A stretch of DNA of 64,000 nt from Tritrichomonas foetus (GCA_001839685.1 MLAK01000904.1:64802-128801); one strand, 5' to 3'; counted from the stretch's first letter, positions 1 through 9,817 are shown. The notes: generated by a model from the letters alone, not told the origin. Program-made: numbers and translations.

Positions 1-1
1 T

Positions 2-2569
2 GTCAAAGTTCAAAATACCGCAGGACCACAAATTCTTCTTCGTTCAGCTATCAAAGCTATCGAATTCTGTCCTGATATCGTTATTCGAGAAATAGCATCA
101 GTTATTTTCCCACCAAAACAAGTGATGGATGTTCCTGTAATTATTCAAAAGCAACCATCTCAAGAAGATTATATACCAGGACGTTTATCAAAGCAAACTA
201 TTTATTCTAAGCAAATTGGAGAAACTTTCCGTGATATCAAAATGAAGATTTGCAATGATCTTAGTATGCAACATTTAATTGAAGATGATCATGGAATGGA
301 ACTATTGGTTAATCGTAATATTATTGGTCTTTCATTATCAATTAGTGAAGTCTACCAAAGAATATGGGTTCCTGCTCATGGAAGAAAGCCAATGATGATT
401 TATTGCAGACTTCAAGGCCTTGATGGCGAGGCAACAGAACCAATGATTGAATCATTCCCAAGTGAAGAAACTGATGATGAGCCACCTGAGATTAAGTTTG
501 CCTATACTCAAGTTTTATGTGAAAATTCCGGATTTGAAAAGTTCCTAATGCCACTTGATGATTATGAAAGTATCTCAGATGTTGCTTTAAGAGACCTAGT
601 TAAACTGTTGGATACTTTTGTTCTTGTGAAACGAAATCGAGTTGAACTTAATCGCTTAAATTCAATTGATAAATTATTTGATTTAATGACATATATTATC
701 TCCAATGAAGGACCCGCAGAATTACTTTCACAAGCAATCTCAATTACTTCTTCACTTATTGATGATGATAAATCTGTTCTTCATGGACAAGATGAAAAAG
801 TCAAATTTATTTTTGATTCATTAGAAAAATCACTTCTTCGAAATAACACAGATACTTTACTTTCGCCGTTCCTTTCTTTAATACCACCTCTAGCAGAAGC
901 CTCTCGTCAGCTTACAATGACTGTTTTATCCAAATTCTTGGCAAAACTTCGTCCAGAAACCCAGGAAGGAAAGAATACTGAAGAAAAAGCGACAGAAGAA
1001 AAAGGTTTAGATGAAAAGATTGCAGATGAATCATTTAATTTCTTTGAAAATTCTTCGTCATTATATATGCTTAATGGATTTGCTGAATTTACTTTAGCCT
1101 TGCCATCAAATGATGGGGAAATTCGTGATCTAATTTTACGTGAAAAAGTTGTTCAGGATGCGGTTTCATATCTCGAACGTATATTTCCAATATCTGAAAG
1201 TCGAACAAGTCAAAAATGGAAATCTTCTCTTGAAATCCAATGTTTACCAATGCTTCTTAAACTTCTTGCGGGAATGGTTCTCAACCATAAGCCTACGCAA
1301 GAATTCTTTATTGCTTCTGATGCCAAATTAATTAAACTTCTCCTTGAACTTGAAGCAGTGTCATCATCAGCAAATATTGGTGAATTTGCAAGCCAAGTTC
1401 TTCATAATGCTTGTACTGAACCATCAATTTGCTCAAGTGTTGTTGATGGAATTAAGAAAGAACATGCAAATGCTGCTAAACAGCGTGCAATTGAAGAAAA
1501 AGAAAAAGCCCTGAAATTAGCACAGCTACAACTATCACCTGAATATTTGAAGATGATGGGTGAATTGGATGACCAAAGCTGGGAATGTTGTATTTGTAAA
1601 GAAGGTTATGAATCTGAACCTAAAGAACAACTTGGTGTCTATGTTTATTGTAATCAAATTGGAGATATTGTGAATACTGCTACATATTTTGTTTGTGTTC
1701 ATCCATCATGTCATAGCAGAGATAAAAACACAGTTGAACAAAGAGGAAGACTTCGTGAATGGGATGCTGCAATGGTAAGAAATTGTGAAAGGCCTTGCAA
1801 TTCAATTTTCCCACTTCCTTACTCTTCAATATCTACAAACCAATATAAGCAAGCACTAATTAGATATATAGAAGATAATAAGCCAAGAAACTCACAAGAT
1901 AACTTTAAGATGTTCTTCAATGATGTTAAAAAACATTTGGATATTATTTCTAAATGTGAAAAAATTCCACTTACATCTGGTGGTGGTTCGCAAAGTTCAA
2001 TTTTTGAGCTTTTACCATTTTTGATTTACGCTGGTCATCTTTTCCTTGACGGTGATCCACGAAAAGCACAAGAATCTAAAATGCAACAATATATTGATAA
2101 TCCAAATACTTCGCCGATTGATTCAATTGTTCTTTCTTTATGGATATTAAATCTTGAGGAATGGGATTTTGTTAAATTGTCAATCTTGAAATCTTTATTA
2201 AAATCTGCTATTCCCAAATTGGATGAAGTTAAAGATGATGAAATCTTTGATAAAATCAAGAATTCCTTAATTTTATATATAATTATTAATAAAATCCACT
2301 CAATGATTAAAGTTCCAAGCGGAAACGAGCCTGTTACAAATGAAAATGGAAAAATCTTAGTCAAAGATCACAAAGAAGAAAAATGGCTTCATGAATTTTA
2401 CGATAAAATAAATAAAGAAGGTTTTCAACTCGCCAATCAATTCATTGAATTTTCTGAAGAAGTAGAAGATGAAATTTTAGAAATCGCTGACCTTAAATCT
2501 GCTTTTGTATACGCTGAAATTAATACTGATGAAGATTTGATTTCTTGGGTTAAAGGGGCTATTCAATAA
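2..2569 (+). CDS. UBR4/BIG-type E3 ubiquitin ligase, C-terminal part (5' end outside window)
   Basis: The frame is open to the left window edge, so this is the last 855 codons of a longer gene; the first in-frame ATG (position 125) is internal. Mostly helical sequence leads to a Cys/His block that begins WECCICKEGY at about visible residues 527-536, continues with FVCVHPSCH and LREWDAAMVRNCERPCNSIFPL, and is followed by GGGSQSSIFELLPFLIYAG. This order and spacing match the C-terminal E3 module (hemiRING plus helical region) of UBR4/BIG/Pushover, giant cytosolic ubiquitin ligases that recognise degrons and aberrant proteins. An acidic Lys/Glu linker lies near visible residues 318-340. The TAA stop is followed by A, giving TAAA. 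The UBR box expected in the full protein is outside the window. Family assignment is from recalled motif similarity. Confidence 0.8.
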   Translation, partial: VKVQNTAGPQILLRSAIKAIEFCPDIVIREIASVIFPPKQVMDVPVIIQKQPSQEDYIPGRLSKQTIYSKQIGETFRDIKMKICNDLSMQHLIEDDHGMELLVNRNIIGLSLSISEVYQRIWVPAHGRKPMMIYCRLQGLDGEATEPMIESFPSEETDDEPPEIKFAYTQVLCENSGFEKFLMPLDDYESISDVALRDLVKLLDTFVLVKRNRVELNRLNSIDKLFDLMTYIISNEGPAELLSQAISITSSLIDDDKSVLHGQDEKVKFIFDSLEKSLLRNNTDTLLSPFLSLIPPLAEASRQLTMTVLSKFLAKLRPETQEGKNTEEKATEEKGLDEKIADESFNFFENSSSLYMLNGFAEFTLALPSNDGEIRDLILREKVVQDAVSYLERIFPISESRTSQKWKSSLEIQCLPMLLKLLAGMVLNHKPTQEFFIASDAKLIKLLLELEAVSSSANIGEFASQVLHNACTEPSICSSVVDGIKKEHANAAKQRAIEEKEKALKLAQLQLSPEYLKMMGELDDQSWECCICKEGYESEPKEQLGVYVYCNQIGDIVNTATYFVCVHPSCHSRDKNTVEQRGRLREWDAAMVRNCERPCNSIFPLPYSSISTNQYKQALIRYIEDNKPRNSQDNFKMFFNDVKKHLDIISKCEKIPLTSGGGSQSSIFELLPFLIYAGHLFLDGDPRKAQESKMQQYIDNPNTSPIDSIVLSLWILNLEEWDFVKLSILKSLLKSAIPKLDEVKDDEIFDKIKNSLILYIIINKIHSMIKVPSGNEPVTNENGKILVKDHKEEKWLHEFYDKINKEGFQLANQFIEFSEEVEDEILEIADLKSAFVYAEINTDEDLISWVKGAIQ

Positions 2570-2886
2570 AATATAATGAATGATAAATATGTTTCAATAA
2601 AAAATTTGTTTCTATCAATTCAAAATCTTTGTTATTACTTTTTTATCAATTTCATCTTATCATAATTGTTGAACATGAAGTAAATCCAGCTCAAAGTCGA
2701 ATTAAGAATTGGTTATGTTGAAGATAAAAGATCTAATGTTTGATCTTATCTTTAGTTTTCAAAGGGGGAGAAAAAATGATATGTGAATGAAGAAAATAAA
2801 AATTAATTATTAGAAAGAAGATGAAAGAATATCTATTTAGTGAAACATACACTAATTTTATAGTTATCAGAATCAAAACATCAAAA
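2570..2886. other. Intergenic, convergent genes
   Basis: About 317 bases of AT-rich sequence between two convergent genes. I see no reading frame, repeat or structured element. Confidence 0.6.
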
Positions 2887-4050
2887 TCACAACAATCTAA
2901 AAGAATCTACTATTTTCATTTCAGGGATTTGAGATAAAAACTTTATAAAATCATTTCCATTTAAGTAAAAATTCGAAAAATTTGTAATTTGGTAATATCT
3001 CCAAAATTTTTGACCAATCAGGAGGGAATTAGACCAAACAGCCATGTGAGAAAACGAGGGAACATCGCGGAAATTTCTCTGATCAGGATAAAGTCCATTT
3101 TTTTTCACTGGCATGATCTCAACGATAACAGCTTCAGCTGGTGCAAAAAACTGATTATACATTCCGCCGCCATGGGATCCAATGATAACTTTTGCTGATG
3201 CAAATAATTCGATTGTTTGTTCAAATGTGTAATTTGAATGATCATAAACTACAAAATAACGTTTTCCGTAAGATTTTTGTAGTTTGTGAATGATTTCATT
3301 TTCATTCAAAATGAATCTTTGTGCGTAATATGAATTTGTCATTTTTCTACTAATCCAAATTATCTTTTCTGGGACTTTCTTTGGCAGCTTTAAATACTGT
3401 CTGATAGTTTTGAAAAAGTCAGGATGGATTCGGGGACAGCTTTCAATCATAACTAATGTATTGGCTGAAAATTCATTACCTACTGAAGGATGATGAAACT
3501 CTGTTGTGAATCCCATCCTCGACCATAATTTTGGGACACTCGGAAAAAGATCAGAAATGTCGGCAACGACAGGAAGGTTGAATGGCTTGAAACCTAAAAC
3601 TTCAAGAGCTAGGGCTATCTGTGGTCCAATGTTATCAAAGAAATGCTGAAAATAGTGTCCCCAGTGTCCAGTTAATATCAATAAAAATGATTTTGATAAG
3701 GATGGCTGGCTGTACAAATCGATCCTTGGTGGATTTTCTGTGTTGATGAAATGCGTCATGTTGGAAATGACAGGGAATGGCAGCATTACTTTTCCATTGT
3801 TGACTATGCGAACAATTCCACAATGGTCCGTTTTATTTGTATCGTAGAAATGTCGGTGGTTTTCTGGTTGGGCCCAAAATAAAGGAAGCGTTTCCTTTGT
3901 AAGCCCTAAAGGCGCAGACCAATTAAATCGCTTATGACAAACTTTGTATTGCTGCCATGCTTGGTGATTGATAACTGAAATTGATGCGTTTGGAGGTAGA
4001 TTCGGTTTGACATACAGTGAGTATCCAAAACAAAGCAATAAAATCAGCAT
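2887..4050 (-). CDS. GT61-family (DUF563) glycosyltransferase, type II membrane protein
   Basis: 387 aa. The N-terminus (MLILLLCFGYSLYVKP) is one hydrophobic segment with almost no cytoplasmic tail, as in a Golgi type II enzyme or an uncleaved signal anchor. The catalytic region carries features of glycosyltransferase family 61: a GHWGHYFQHFFDNIGP segment near residues 130-145, an IIWISRK strand near 230, and near the C-terminus SAKVIIGSHGGGMYNQFF followed by PAEAVIVEIMP. Family members transfer xylose or GlcNAc onto N-glycans, polysaccharides or EGF domains; the donor and acceptor here cannot be read from sequence. The ATG at 4050 is the first in frame and directly gives the membrane segment. 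It lies on the same strand as the UPRT gene but 460 bases away, so it is probably transcribed separately. The family call is firm, the substrate unknown. Confidence 0.8.
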   Translation of the reverse strand: MLILLLCFGYSLYVKPNLPPNASISVINHQAWQQYKVCHKRFNWSAPLGLTKETLPLFWAQPENHRHFYDTNKTDHCGIVRIVNNGKVMLPFPVISNMTHFINTENPPRIDLYSQPSLSKSFLLILTGHWGHYFQHFFDNIGPQIALALEVLGFKPFNLPVVADISDLFPSVPKLWSRMGFTTEFHHPSVGNEFSANTLVMIESCPRIHPDFFKTIRQYLKLPKKVPEKIIWISRKMTNSYYAQRFILNENEIIHKLQKSYGKRYFVVYDHSNYTFEQTIELFASAKVIIGSHGGGMYNQFFAPAEAVIVEIMPVKKNGLYPDQRNFRDVPSFSHMAVWSNSLLIGQKFWRYYQITNFSNFYLNGNDFIKFLSQIPEMKIVDSFRLL

Positions 4051-4510
4051 AATCTTCGTTCGATTTCATAAATAAAACTTTTTGAAAAAGATCATCAAAA
4101 CTGTGATTTCTAAATCTGTAAAAAACGATTATTTTGATCTCAAAAAGTTGATCGAAATGAAATATTAGGATTATCTCCTCGAATTTTAAATTTCGAATAT
4201 TGATTTTAGATCGAAAAATCTTTCTCATCAAGGCAAAAAGCGAATATTATATTAGAATCCATATTTCCACAATTGTTATTTTGATCAAAATCTCAGCAAA
4301 GATATTGTCTAAAGAATAATGCTTATTCCATAAAAAGTTACTATTTCTAAAGAATTGATTCACTTTCAATCTAAAAATAATGGAAAAAAAATCTTTCCAA
4401 AAAAAACATTTTTTGCCGGAAATTTGTGCTCTAAATGAAGTTTTCTTAGGAAAGAATAAATAATAGAATATTACAGAAAGGGCAAAACTTTATTTATAAA
4501 TAAAAAAAAC
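4051..4510. other. Intergenic between two minus-strand genes
   Basis: 460 bases, AT-rich with A runs. It should contain the glycosyltransferase promoter and the UPRT 3' end. A minus-strand open stretch at 3932-4231 overlaps the real gene in another frame and is not convincing. Confidence 0.5.
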
Positions 4511-5137
4511 TTATACTGTGCCATGGTATCTGTCACCAAAGTCGCCGAGTCCTGGAACGATGTACTTCTTTTCGTTGAGGTTGCTGTCGAGTGCTGTTGT
4601 GTAGATGTCGACGTCTGGGAATTTTTCATTGAGGAGCTTGCATCCTTCTGGTGCTGCGAGAATGCAACAGAGGCAGAGCGTCTTTGGTTTGAACTTGAGG
4701 ATCTGCTCGATTGAGTAGGCGGCAGAACCTCCTGTGGCGAGCATTGGATCGAGGAGTAATACATGAGCGCCTTCAATATTTGGAAGTTTCTGGTAGTAAG
4801 TTGAAGGCTTGGCGGTTTCTTCGTCGCGGGCCATTCCGAAATAGCCGACTTTGGCAAAAGGAAGGATTTGGAGGGTTGGTGCGAGCATTGAAATTCCGGC
4901 ACGAAGTATTGGAACAACAACAACCTCGTTTTTCATTTCTTTGCCAACCATTTCGCAAAGCGGTGTTTCAATCTTCTTGTCTTGGAGTTCGAGGTTCTTC
5001 GTGGCCTCGTATATACAGCATGGGACAACTGAAGCGCAGGCGTCGCGGAATTGTGACAGCGAAGCATCTTTATCGCGGAGTTGAGTAAGTGCTCTTGTTG
5101 AAACTGGGTGATTGATAACGTGGAGTCTGGATGACAT
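4511..5137 (-). CDS. upp: Uracil phosphoribosyltransferase (bacterial type)
   Basis: 208 aa, the usual length of bacterial-type UPRT. The enzyme converts uracil and PRPP to UMP and pyrophosphate, a pyrimidine salvage step on which trichomonads are thought to depend because they lack de novo synthesis. Visible signatures are VVPILRAGISM near residues 75-84, the PRPP-binding loop DPMLATGGSA at 130-139 and the uracil-binding C-terminus PGLGDFGDRYHGT at 195-207. No presequence is seen, so it is likely cytosolic. The base composition and codon use are visibly richer in G and C than in neighbouring genes, consistent with high expression or a past bacterial origin. A TCATTTCACTTC initiator-like element lies just upstream of the start. 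Many open frames on both strands overlap this gene but are shadows. Confidence 0.95.
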   Translation of the reverse strand: MSSRLHVINHPVSTRALTQLRDKDASLSQFRDACASVVPCCIYEATKNLELQDKKIETPLCEMVGKEMKNEVVVVPILRAGISMLAPTLQILPFAKVGYFGMARDEETAKPSTYYQKLPNIEGAHVLLLDPMLATGGSAAYSIEQILKFKPKTLCLCCILAAPEGCKLLNEKFPDVDIYTTALDSNLNEKKYIVPGLGDFGDRYHGTV

Positions 5138-5142
5138 TCGTA

Positions 5143-5154
5143 GAAGTGAAATGA
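5143..5154 (-). promoter_or_regulatory. Initiator-like element before the UPRT gene
   Basis: On the minus strand this reads TCATTTCACTTC, ending five bases before the ATG. It contains two overlapping matches to the TCA-Y-(T/A) core of the trichomonad initiator (Inr), at the short distance expected for trichomonad 5' UTRs. It is a motif match only. Confidence 0.45.
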
Positions 5155-5639
5155 AATGCTTTCAATAGTTACCCAAAATGGTTGGTTGAGAGAAATTTGA
5201 GATAACAAGTGAAATTAATGGTGAATTTGTGTCATTGATTTCAATACTTTATAAATGATTGGTAGAAATGTAAAATCATGTTTTTGAAATTATTTGTGAA
5301 GAATTGAAGATGATAATGAATTTTTCGACCTTATTGATCCTCAAAAAATTTAACGGTTGTATTGAAATTACGTAGAGATCATTTCAATTCATCGATATTA
5401 GTGTGTGAATATCCAGTCCCTGTAACTATACTAAAGATCTTTTAGGCGAAATATTATAAACTAAATGGATAACAATATCATATTTAAAATTTGGACAAAG
5501 TTTATCATAATATCTAAAAAAAAATTAATTGAATGGCTGGTGTATCCAAAAAGACTCCAAAATATGGTAGTAATGAAATAAATTATCATTTTGTATAATT
5601 AAAGTTACTATTCTACAATGTGTGATCAAAAATTAGTCC
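5155..5639. other. Intergenic, left part of gene-free island
   Basis: About 485 bases of AT-rich DNA without a convincing reading frame, RNA gene or repeat. It separates the UPRT promoter from the paired hairpin repeat. Confidence 0.5.
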
Positions 5640-5722
5640 AAATTTCTACAGACTGCGACCAGTCTGAGAAACTACCCATCATCTATAAAAATTTCTACAG
5701 ACTGCGACCAGTCTGAGAAACT
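5640..5722. repeat. Two 34-bp direct repeats, each able to form a hairpin
   Basis: Identical 34-bp copies lie at 5640-5673 and 5689-5722, separated by 15 bases. Each contains the inverted repeat CAGACT-gcgacc-AGTCTG, which extends outward (TTTCT before, AGAAA after) into an 11-bp stem with one unpaired A and a 6-base loop. The copies are richer in G and C than the surroundings. They could be a transcribed structured RNA, a protein-binding site, or the remnant of a small mobile element. Only two copies are visible and there is no leader or cas-like gene, so this is not a CRISPR array. Confidence 0.75.
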
Positions 5723-5999
5723 TTCAAAATTTGACAAATCTTAATTCTATCACATATTGAAAAAGTTGTATCGTCTTTTCCATATATTGTAAAAAAAAAT
5801 TTCCAAAATTTCTCCTAAAATAGTCAGATAAAGAAAAAATATGTATGAAAGAAATAATAATAATTGTTTTATTTTAAAAGATTCGGTTATCATTTCCCCA
5901 GCTTCATTTCTTTCGACTTGTGTATAAAATAAAAAATAATAATTGTTTTATTAAAAAGGCATGTCTTTTTATAATATTATCCTGAACCTTATAAATAAT

Positions 6000-6251
6000 T
6001 CAATAAACTATTCCCTCTGCGTAATTATTAACAATTAATGACTTTCGTGATACTAAACCGTCTCCCCTTTCTCCATGAATCAACGATTCGCAGCATCGTG
6101 AATCGATTAAGTTCTCTTGAAAATGATACACAGCAATTTTTAAATTATTTTGTGGACAAATCGATGCGAAATCCAAATTAATGGATGACTTATGGGAAGT
6201 TACAACCATCCTTGTAACCAATAACGCGATAGAATAGTTCAGCTCACAACT
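6000..6251 (-). pseudogene. Unrecognised coding-like fragment
   Basis: A minus-strand frame of about 80 codons with protein-like composition (for example SSINLDFASICPQN near its middle). The longest ATG-started part ends at 6221, but the frame continues open to 6251 before an in-frame TAG. There is no recognisable domain. Its place inside a stretch of decayed genes suggests the remnant of a longer gene; it may also be chance. Confidence 0.2.
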
Positions 6252-6658
6252 CTATCGATGAAGACGCACAACAAACTCTTTATGAAAAATCACAAGAAAG
6301 AATTGTAAAATATGATAATGGGAAAGTATAATGATTTGATCACGAACCTAATGTATATTTAATAACAAAATAATGTTCTTAAATCCCTATAATTTTTTTC
6401 TGATCCTAATGCATCTTAAGAGAATTGTTCTTTCAACTCAAAAATCAATATACCCTTCCCTTCTTTTCCACCAATCATTTAATAAGTGCTACTACAGTCC
6501 AATGACGAAGGAAAAATACTGGAACTGAGCCTAATACGAATTACTTTTCATTAATGGACCTTTTCGGAACATATTGATGATTAATAATCAGCCCCACAAC
6601 GTCATGATTAATCTTGCTGCTGTAATCCATGTCAATTGTATATTATATTCAATTCACT

Positions 6659-6910
6659 ATGGGATTATCTAGAACGAGACCAAACCAAGTCTAAGGGGAT
6701 CAAAAGCTTATGAAAAAGCTCGAGAAATCCTTAGTAGTAATTGAACTTATTAAAAGAAAGATCCTAGATGCTCAACAGTTGACTGGTAAATTCCAATATC
6801 GAAGAGCCCATATTCCAAATCAACATAAATTTTCATTATGTATCTCCAAGATTACAAGGCTTACTCATATATTGGCATGTGATATAAAAGCTTCAAAACT
6901 AGAGATATAA
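6659..6910 (+). pseudogene. Unrecognised decayed reading frame
   Basis: From ATG at 6659 the frame reads MGLSRTRPNQV, a TAA, then 71 open codons ending at 6910. The sequence is basic and protein-like but matches nothing I know. A second frame starting near 6700 also reads plausibly (GSKAYEKAREILSSN), so a frameshift may have occurred. A chance open frame is a real alternative. Confidence 0.2.
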
Positions 6911-7003
6911 ACATTTTTGTAAGAAATGGAATATCAAGATCTAGAAAAGAATCACATTTCCCCTTTACATGTAAACACCGAAAATATACATTTTGTCATC
7001 TCG

Positions 7004-7234
7004 GTTTTACCAGAAGGTTAATCATTTGCTGTGGTTGACAGGTTGTTTGCTAATAGTAGAATCAAAATTCCTGGTAAAAATACATTTTGATAACTTACAA
7101 AGTACGTGGCAAATGTGATAATTGAACAAACGCCGAATAATTGTGATGCGAGCAACGATCCTACTATTGAGAATGTCAATTCTAATATTCGGTTATTTCA
7201 TGATCTTAATCAAATAAAAAGACGATTTGTTTGA
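7004..7234 (+). pseudogene. Unrecognised coding-like fragment with in-frame stops
   Basis: A single frame of 76 codons contains one TAA early and a TGA-TAA pair in the middle, separating the open runs SFAVVDRLFANSRIKIPGKN and a later 46-codon run. In DNA this AT-rich, the two runs are longer than most but not decisive. It may be the remains of a mobile-element or host gene; no domain can be named. Confidence 0.2.
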
Positions 7235-7447
7235 ATTTTATCTACTTTCAATCAAGTTTCTAAATACTTTAACCCAATTAAATCTCAGTTAATATCTTTT
7301 TTTATGCTGCTGCTATACCACAGAACTTTATTGACACATCAAAAAAAGACACAATGGCTAAATGTAAAAAAGCATTTACTTGGGTATCATGGTATATGCA
7401 TGCACTCTTGAGAACGTTTCAATAGGTAATTATCCAATCGAAAGTTT

Positions 7448-7448
<1 letters not shown>

Positions 7449-7482
<34 letters not shown>
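7449..7482. repeat. Poly(A) run leading into an assembly gap
   Basis: 32 consecutive A residues (7449-7480) then CT lie directly before the N block. The run probably caused the assembly break. Confidence 0.85.
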
Positions 7483-7548
7483 NNNNNNNNNNNNNNNNNN
7501 NNNNNNNNNNNNNNNNNNNNNNNNNNNNNNNNNNNNNNNNNNNNNNNN
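7483..7548. other. Assembly gap (66 N)
   Basis: A run of 66 N. The right flank begins with a C-rich stretch unlike the left flank, so the two sides may not be truly adjacent. Any frame drawn through the Ns is meaningless. Confidence 0.95.
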
Positions 7549-7970
7549 CCCCCACTCCTCCTTCAGGGGCTAATCATCCCATTGGAATAACAATCCAAAA
7601 GGACCATCATAATTGTTCAAATATTTTGGATGAATTTTTATCGTTAAGCTCACTTTCGGATTCAGTTTGTCCAGCATTTACTACGCAAAGTAGCAAAGCA
7701 CTACATTCAATAAAAGCTATGTATGCTCCGAAAAACAAGAAGATACTAGGTTCCTTTGACTTAAGAATGTGTTTAAATGTATTCCATAAAAATAAACTAT
7801 TAATATATTTCTATGATATATTAAAATATTTTCACTGTGAGTCACTAGATGATAAATCATCAAAGGTCGCATCAAAAATATGCATAAACTTCCGTCAAAA
7901 TCAAGCTCAAAAATCAAAATTTAAAATATATCAATATGAGAAATGCGCAAAGATATCATGCACGCAATAA
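7549..7970 (+). other. Open stretch to the right of the gap, unrecognised
   Basis: The first plus-strand frame after the gap stays open for about 140 codons, from PTPPSGANHPIGITIQ to a TAA at 7968. It could be the 3' end of a gene broken by the gap. The first half, with a Ser-rich LDEFLSLSSLSDS stretch, looks more protein-like than the second. No domain is recognised and a start codon is not visible. Confidence 0.25.
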
Positions 7971-8395
7971 AAAGTACACTGAATCAAACCCAGACCATTC
8001 AATTCGAGCATATTGATGTTAATATTCTCATTGTAAATTGATCATAGAAATTTCTGAATTCTAAAAGAACGATCCATTCACATTGCTCATAAATTATTCA
8101 CTAAATTACTTCTAAATTTTTGTATTTTTCAATAAATTACAACTAAAAATTTATGCATAATAGGATACATGATTTGGAAAAGCATATTTTCACACATACA
8201 AATAATACTGTTTCTCGTTTTTTGAAATAAGTATTACTTAATGGCATTTTTCCCATAAGGATCACCTTTTTGACGATAAAAGTGTCCATAATAGACACAA
8301 TATGTTTTGTCATAGATTCAAAAAGAAAAAAAAATTGTCTATTCGTTGAACAATTGTCGTTTTATCTAATAGATTTTTTTAAAATTAATCATTAT
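7971..8395. other. Gene-free stretch inside the island
   Basis: AT-rich sequence between the post-gap frame and the protease-like pseudogene. A 26-codon minus-strand run near 8234-8314 (YGHFYRQKGDPYGKNAIK) reads protein-like but is bounded by a stop upstream and matches nothing I know. Confidence 0.4.
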
Positions 8396-9167
8396 TCAAT
8401 TTTCCATCACATAAGCCAATACACTTATATCTTTTGATATTATTTCAAAAACATTCCCAACAAATGTTACAGCATCACTATATCGTAAATATCCATCATT
8501 CTTTTGGACAATAGTTTTATAATGACCAGTTTCTCTACTCTCTGAGTGAGTAATAGCGGCGTGGAAACAGTTTTTATGCCCATTGGTGGTAAAGCATCGT
8601 CAACCAAGAGATCACCATTATTTTTTTATCATATCTAAAGATTCTACGGAGTATTGATATCGATTAACTGATAGTAACGATATTGGTGGAAATCGGATGA
8701 TTATATTTTGCAATAAATAGTCTACATAAGATTTTTCAATTTCACATATAGCATTACATTGTTCTATTAAAAAATAATTGTTAATTAAAGAAGCTACACT
8801 TTCATTGTCTGCATCAAAAACTAAATTATGTATGGTTTCAGACCATTCTTTTTAAAAATCGTGCTCGTTTATACATTGGCACTTTCTAAGGTCTGTAATG
8901 ATAAACATCTCGTTGATTTTGCAACAATTGGTAGTTGGCATCGATAAAAAATTAAGAAGACATTCTTTCGCATCTCCAGGGAAAAAATGGCTTGGGAAAC
9001 CATTTCTATTGAAGTGAAGTAAATTTTTCTGGTAAAATGAAAACGTGCTTGTCAGCATTTCCTTAAAAGTATACTTTTTCATCAATGAGAGCACGGATAC
9101 GATTCACTAGTAAGGGGTTGAGGTAATTCAAGATGATTTGAGCAAACTCTTTTGCTTTCACTGCCAT
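8396..9167 (-). pseudogene. Ubiquitin-specific-protease-like (peptidase C19) pseudogene
   Basis: Read from an ATG at 9167 towards 8396, segments of a C19 ubiquitin hydrolase fold appear in the right order but in several frames: a 34-codon start ending in a stop near 9065; a frame with FFPGDAKECLLNFLS (compare the QDAHEFL box) and a Cys-x-Cys near 8875; another with IIIRFPPISLL (compare LPP..LI..LKRF); and finally THSESRETGHYKTIVQKNDG, the His-box region of USPs (HSG....GHY), ending AYVMEN and a TGA at 8396. At least three frame changes are needed. The expected Cys box (GLxNxGNTC) near the N-terminus is not visible, so the ancestor may have lacked it or it was lost. USPs remove ubiquitin from proteins. 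The gene is broken; the family assignment is from my own translation and recalled motifs. Confidence 0.6.
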
Positions 9168-9281
9168 TTATATAGAAATAAAAAAATAAAATTTAATTTA
9201 AAGCGTTAATTTTCTATGAAGTGAAAATTTGGAAAAAGTGATTTATAGAAGTTTTAATGAATTATTTTGATTTTGTAATAA

Positions 9282-9584
9282 ATGGGTAAAAAAGCTTAAC
9301 GTCAAAAATAAAAGGAAGCTTTAGCAAATGGAAGGAAGAAATTGGAGGATCAACGATCATGAGCTGCTTCTGGAGTCAATACTCAATCAAAGGATTATTT
9401 AGCTGGTGTGATAAGAGGTATTCAAATGGATAATAGAATTACTCGCAGAGAAAATGAGCATTACTGTGATATAATTGATGATATTAATAAATTTAACGAT
9501 AATGAGAATCAGCCACCATATTGGATGACTAATGTTAAGCATTATAGTAAAAAGAAATTATCAAAAGAAAGAAAGCAACATTGA
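9282..9584 (+). pseudogene. Unrecognised gene with three internal stops
   Basis: A 100-codon plus-strand frame starts with ATG at 9282 and ends at TGA 9582. It contains TAA at codons 6 and 10 and TGA at codon 27 and is otherwise coherent: a Lys/Arg-rich start (KEALANGRKKLEDQRS) followed by an open run including NTQSKDYLAGVIRGIQMDNR. It starts 115 bases from the protease-like pseudogene on the opposite strand, so the two were divergently arranged. The mutations are substitutions rather than frameshifts. No family is recognised; the basic start could be a small DNA- or RNA-binding protein. Confidence 0.4.
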
Positions 9585-9817
9585 AAAAAGGAAGGGATAA
9601 ATTAAAAGAAAAGAGGAAAAGGTATGCTCCATTGTTATCAAGGAGGAAGAGAGATTAAACATTCTTTTTTACATATCCTCTATTTTTAGATGATATTATG
9701 AAATGAAAAATAAGTTCTGACATTATCATTTTGATGAAATATCAATGAACTAGCAAATAAAATTAACGTTAATTTGGTAAATAAATTATTTTTTTTATTT
9801 CATATAAATAGGATAAG

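Noticed and set aside
4523..5208. Several open frames on both strands over the UPRT gene
   Set aside because: UPRT is a certain match in one frame; the others are shadows favoured by its higher GC content.
5640..5722. CRISPR-like repeat-spacer-repeat
   Set aside because: Only two repeats with one 15-base spacer, in a eukaryotic genome, with no cas-like gene nearby.
7380..7970. A 196-codon reading frame across the N block
   Set aside because: It crosses 66 unknown bases and a poly(A) run, so continuity is not real; only the part right of the gap is mentioned.
8234..8314. Protein-like minus-strand run YGHFYRQKGDPYGKNAIK
   Set aside because: Too short, preceded by a stop in the same frame, and outside the natural end of the USP-like pseudogene.
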